From assembly GCA_028701945.1 (NCBI GenBank), contig JAQVPT010000203.1:1-6686 (forward strand): DNA of 6,686 bases. The letters run 5' to 3'. Below the pieces are notes generated by a model. The model saw only the letters and a list, made by a program, of their open reading frames with translations, was not told where the DNA came from and did no database searches. Source of the stretch: Bacteroidales bacterium (lineage in GTDB: Bacteria; Bacteroidota; Bacteroidia; Bacteroidales; ML635J-15). The translations under genes were made by a program, and so were the position numbers. Every line of letters begins with the position of its first letter. The first letter of the stretch is position 1. Below are positions 6,658 through 6,686 of the stretch, piece after piece.

Positions 6658-6686
6658 CGATACGCAAAATTTAGTTAATAGCTTGC

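Noticed and set aside
1..6686. CRISPR array, tRNA or rRNA genes
   Set aside because: No spaced identical direct repeats, cloverleaf-like sequence or rRNA motifs were seen on either strand; the only tandem repeats are protein-coding.

Overview
The window is A+T-rich and comes from a member of the Bacteroidota. The large gene encodes a protein with a C-terminal type IX secretion (T9SS) sorting domain. The candidate promoters resemble the Bacteroidota TTTG / TAnnTTTG pattern, and start codons are preceded by A-rich leaders instead of Shine-Dalgarno sequences. The domain content (gingipain-type C25 protease plus cleaved-adhesin domain) and the M16 peptidase sequence fit the Bacteroidales and relatives. 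I cannot name a genus.

Layout: (1) 1-990, minus strand: the N-terminal 330 codons of a zinc peptidase of family M16 (HxxEH motif present), running off the left edge. (2) 991-1614: a 624-base divergent intergenic region with no convincing gene. It holds a 128-base imperfect palindrome (1044-1171), a second repeat-like block with hairpins (about 1261-1490), and the promoter/leader of the large gene. (3) 1615-6540, plus strand: a complete 1641-residue secreted cysteine protease. Its order is signal peptide, C25 propeptide, gingipain-type catalytic domain (His431/Cys464), Ig-like domain, Fn3-like domain, a second Fn3-like domain split by a cleaved-adhesin domain, seven 73-74-residue repeats, and a T9SS type A sorting domain. 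(4) 6541-6686: a strong intrinsic terminator, then one arm of a 46-base inverted repeat (6612-6657) whose other arm lies at 1424-1469, so the protease gene sits between inverted copies.

The two genes are divergent and probably independently transcribed. The C25 protein is expected to cross the inner membrane by Sec and the outer membrane by T9SS, to be activated by propeptide removal, and to act at the cell surface or outside as a protease-adhesin, much like RgpA/Kgp of Porphyromonas gingivalis. The M16 protein has no visible signal peptide and is probably an intracellular oligopeptidase. A shared pathway is not shown by the sequence.

The points most worth a second look are the cysteine pattern along the seven-repeat stalk, which fits a chain of disulfides between neighbouring repeats, and the inverted repeat bracketing the protease gene. 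The protease family itself is known; its combination with this stalk is the less familiar part.
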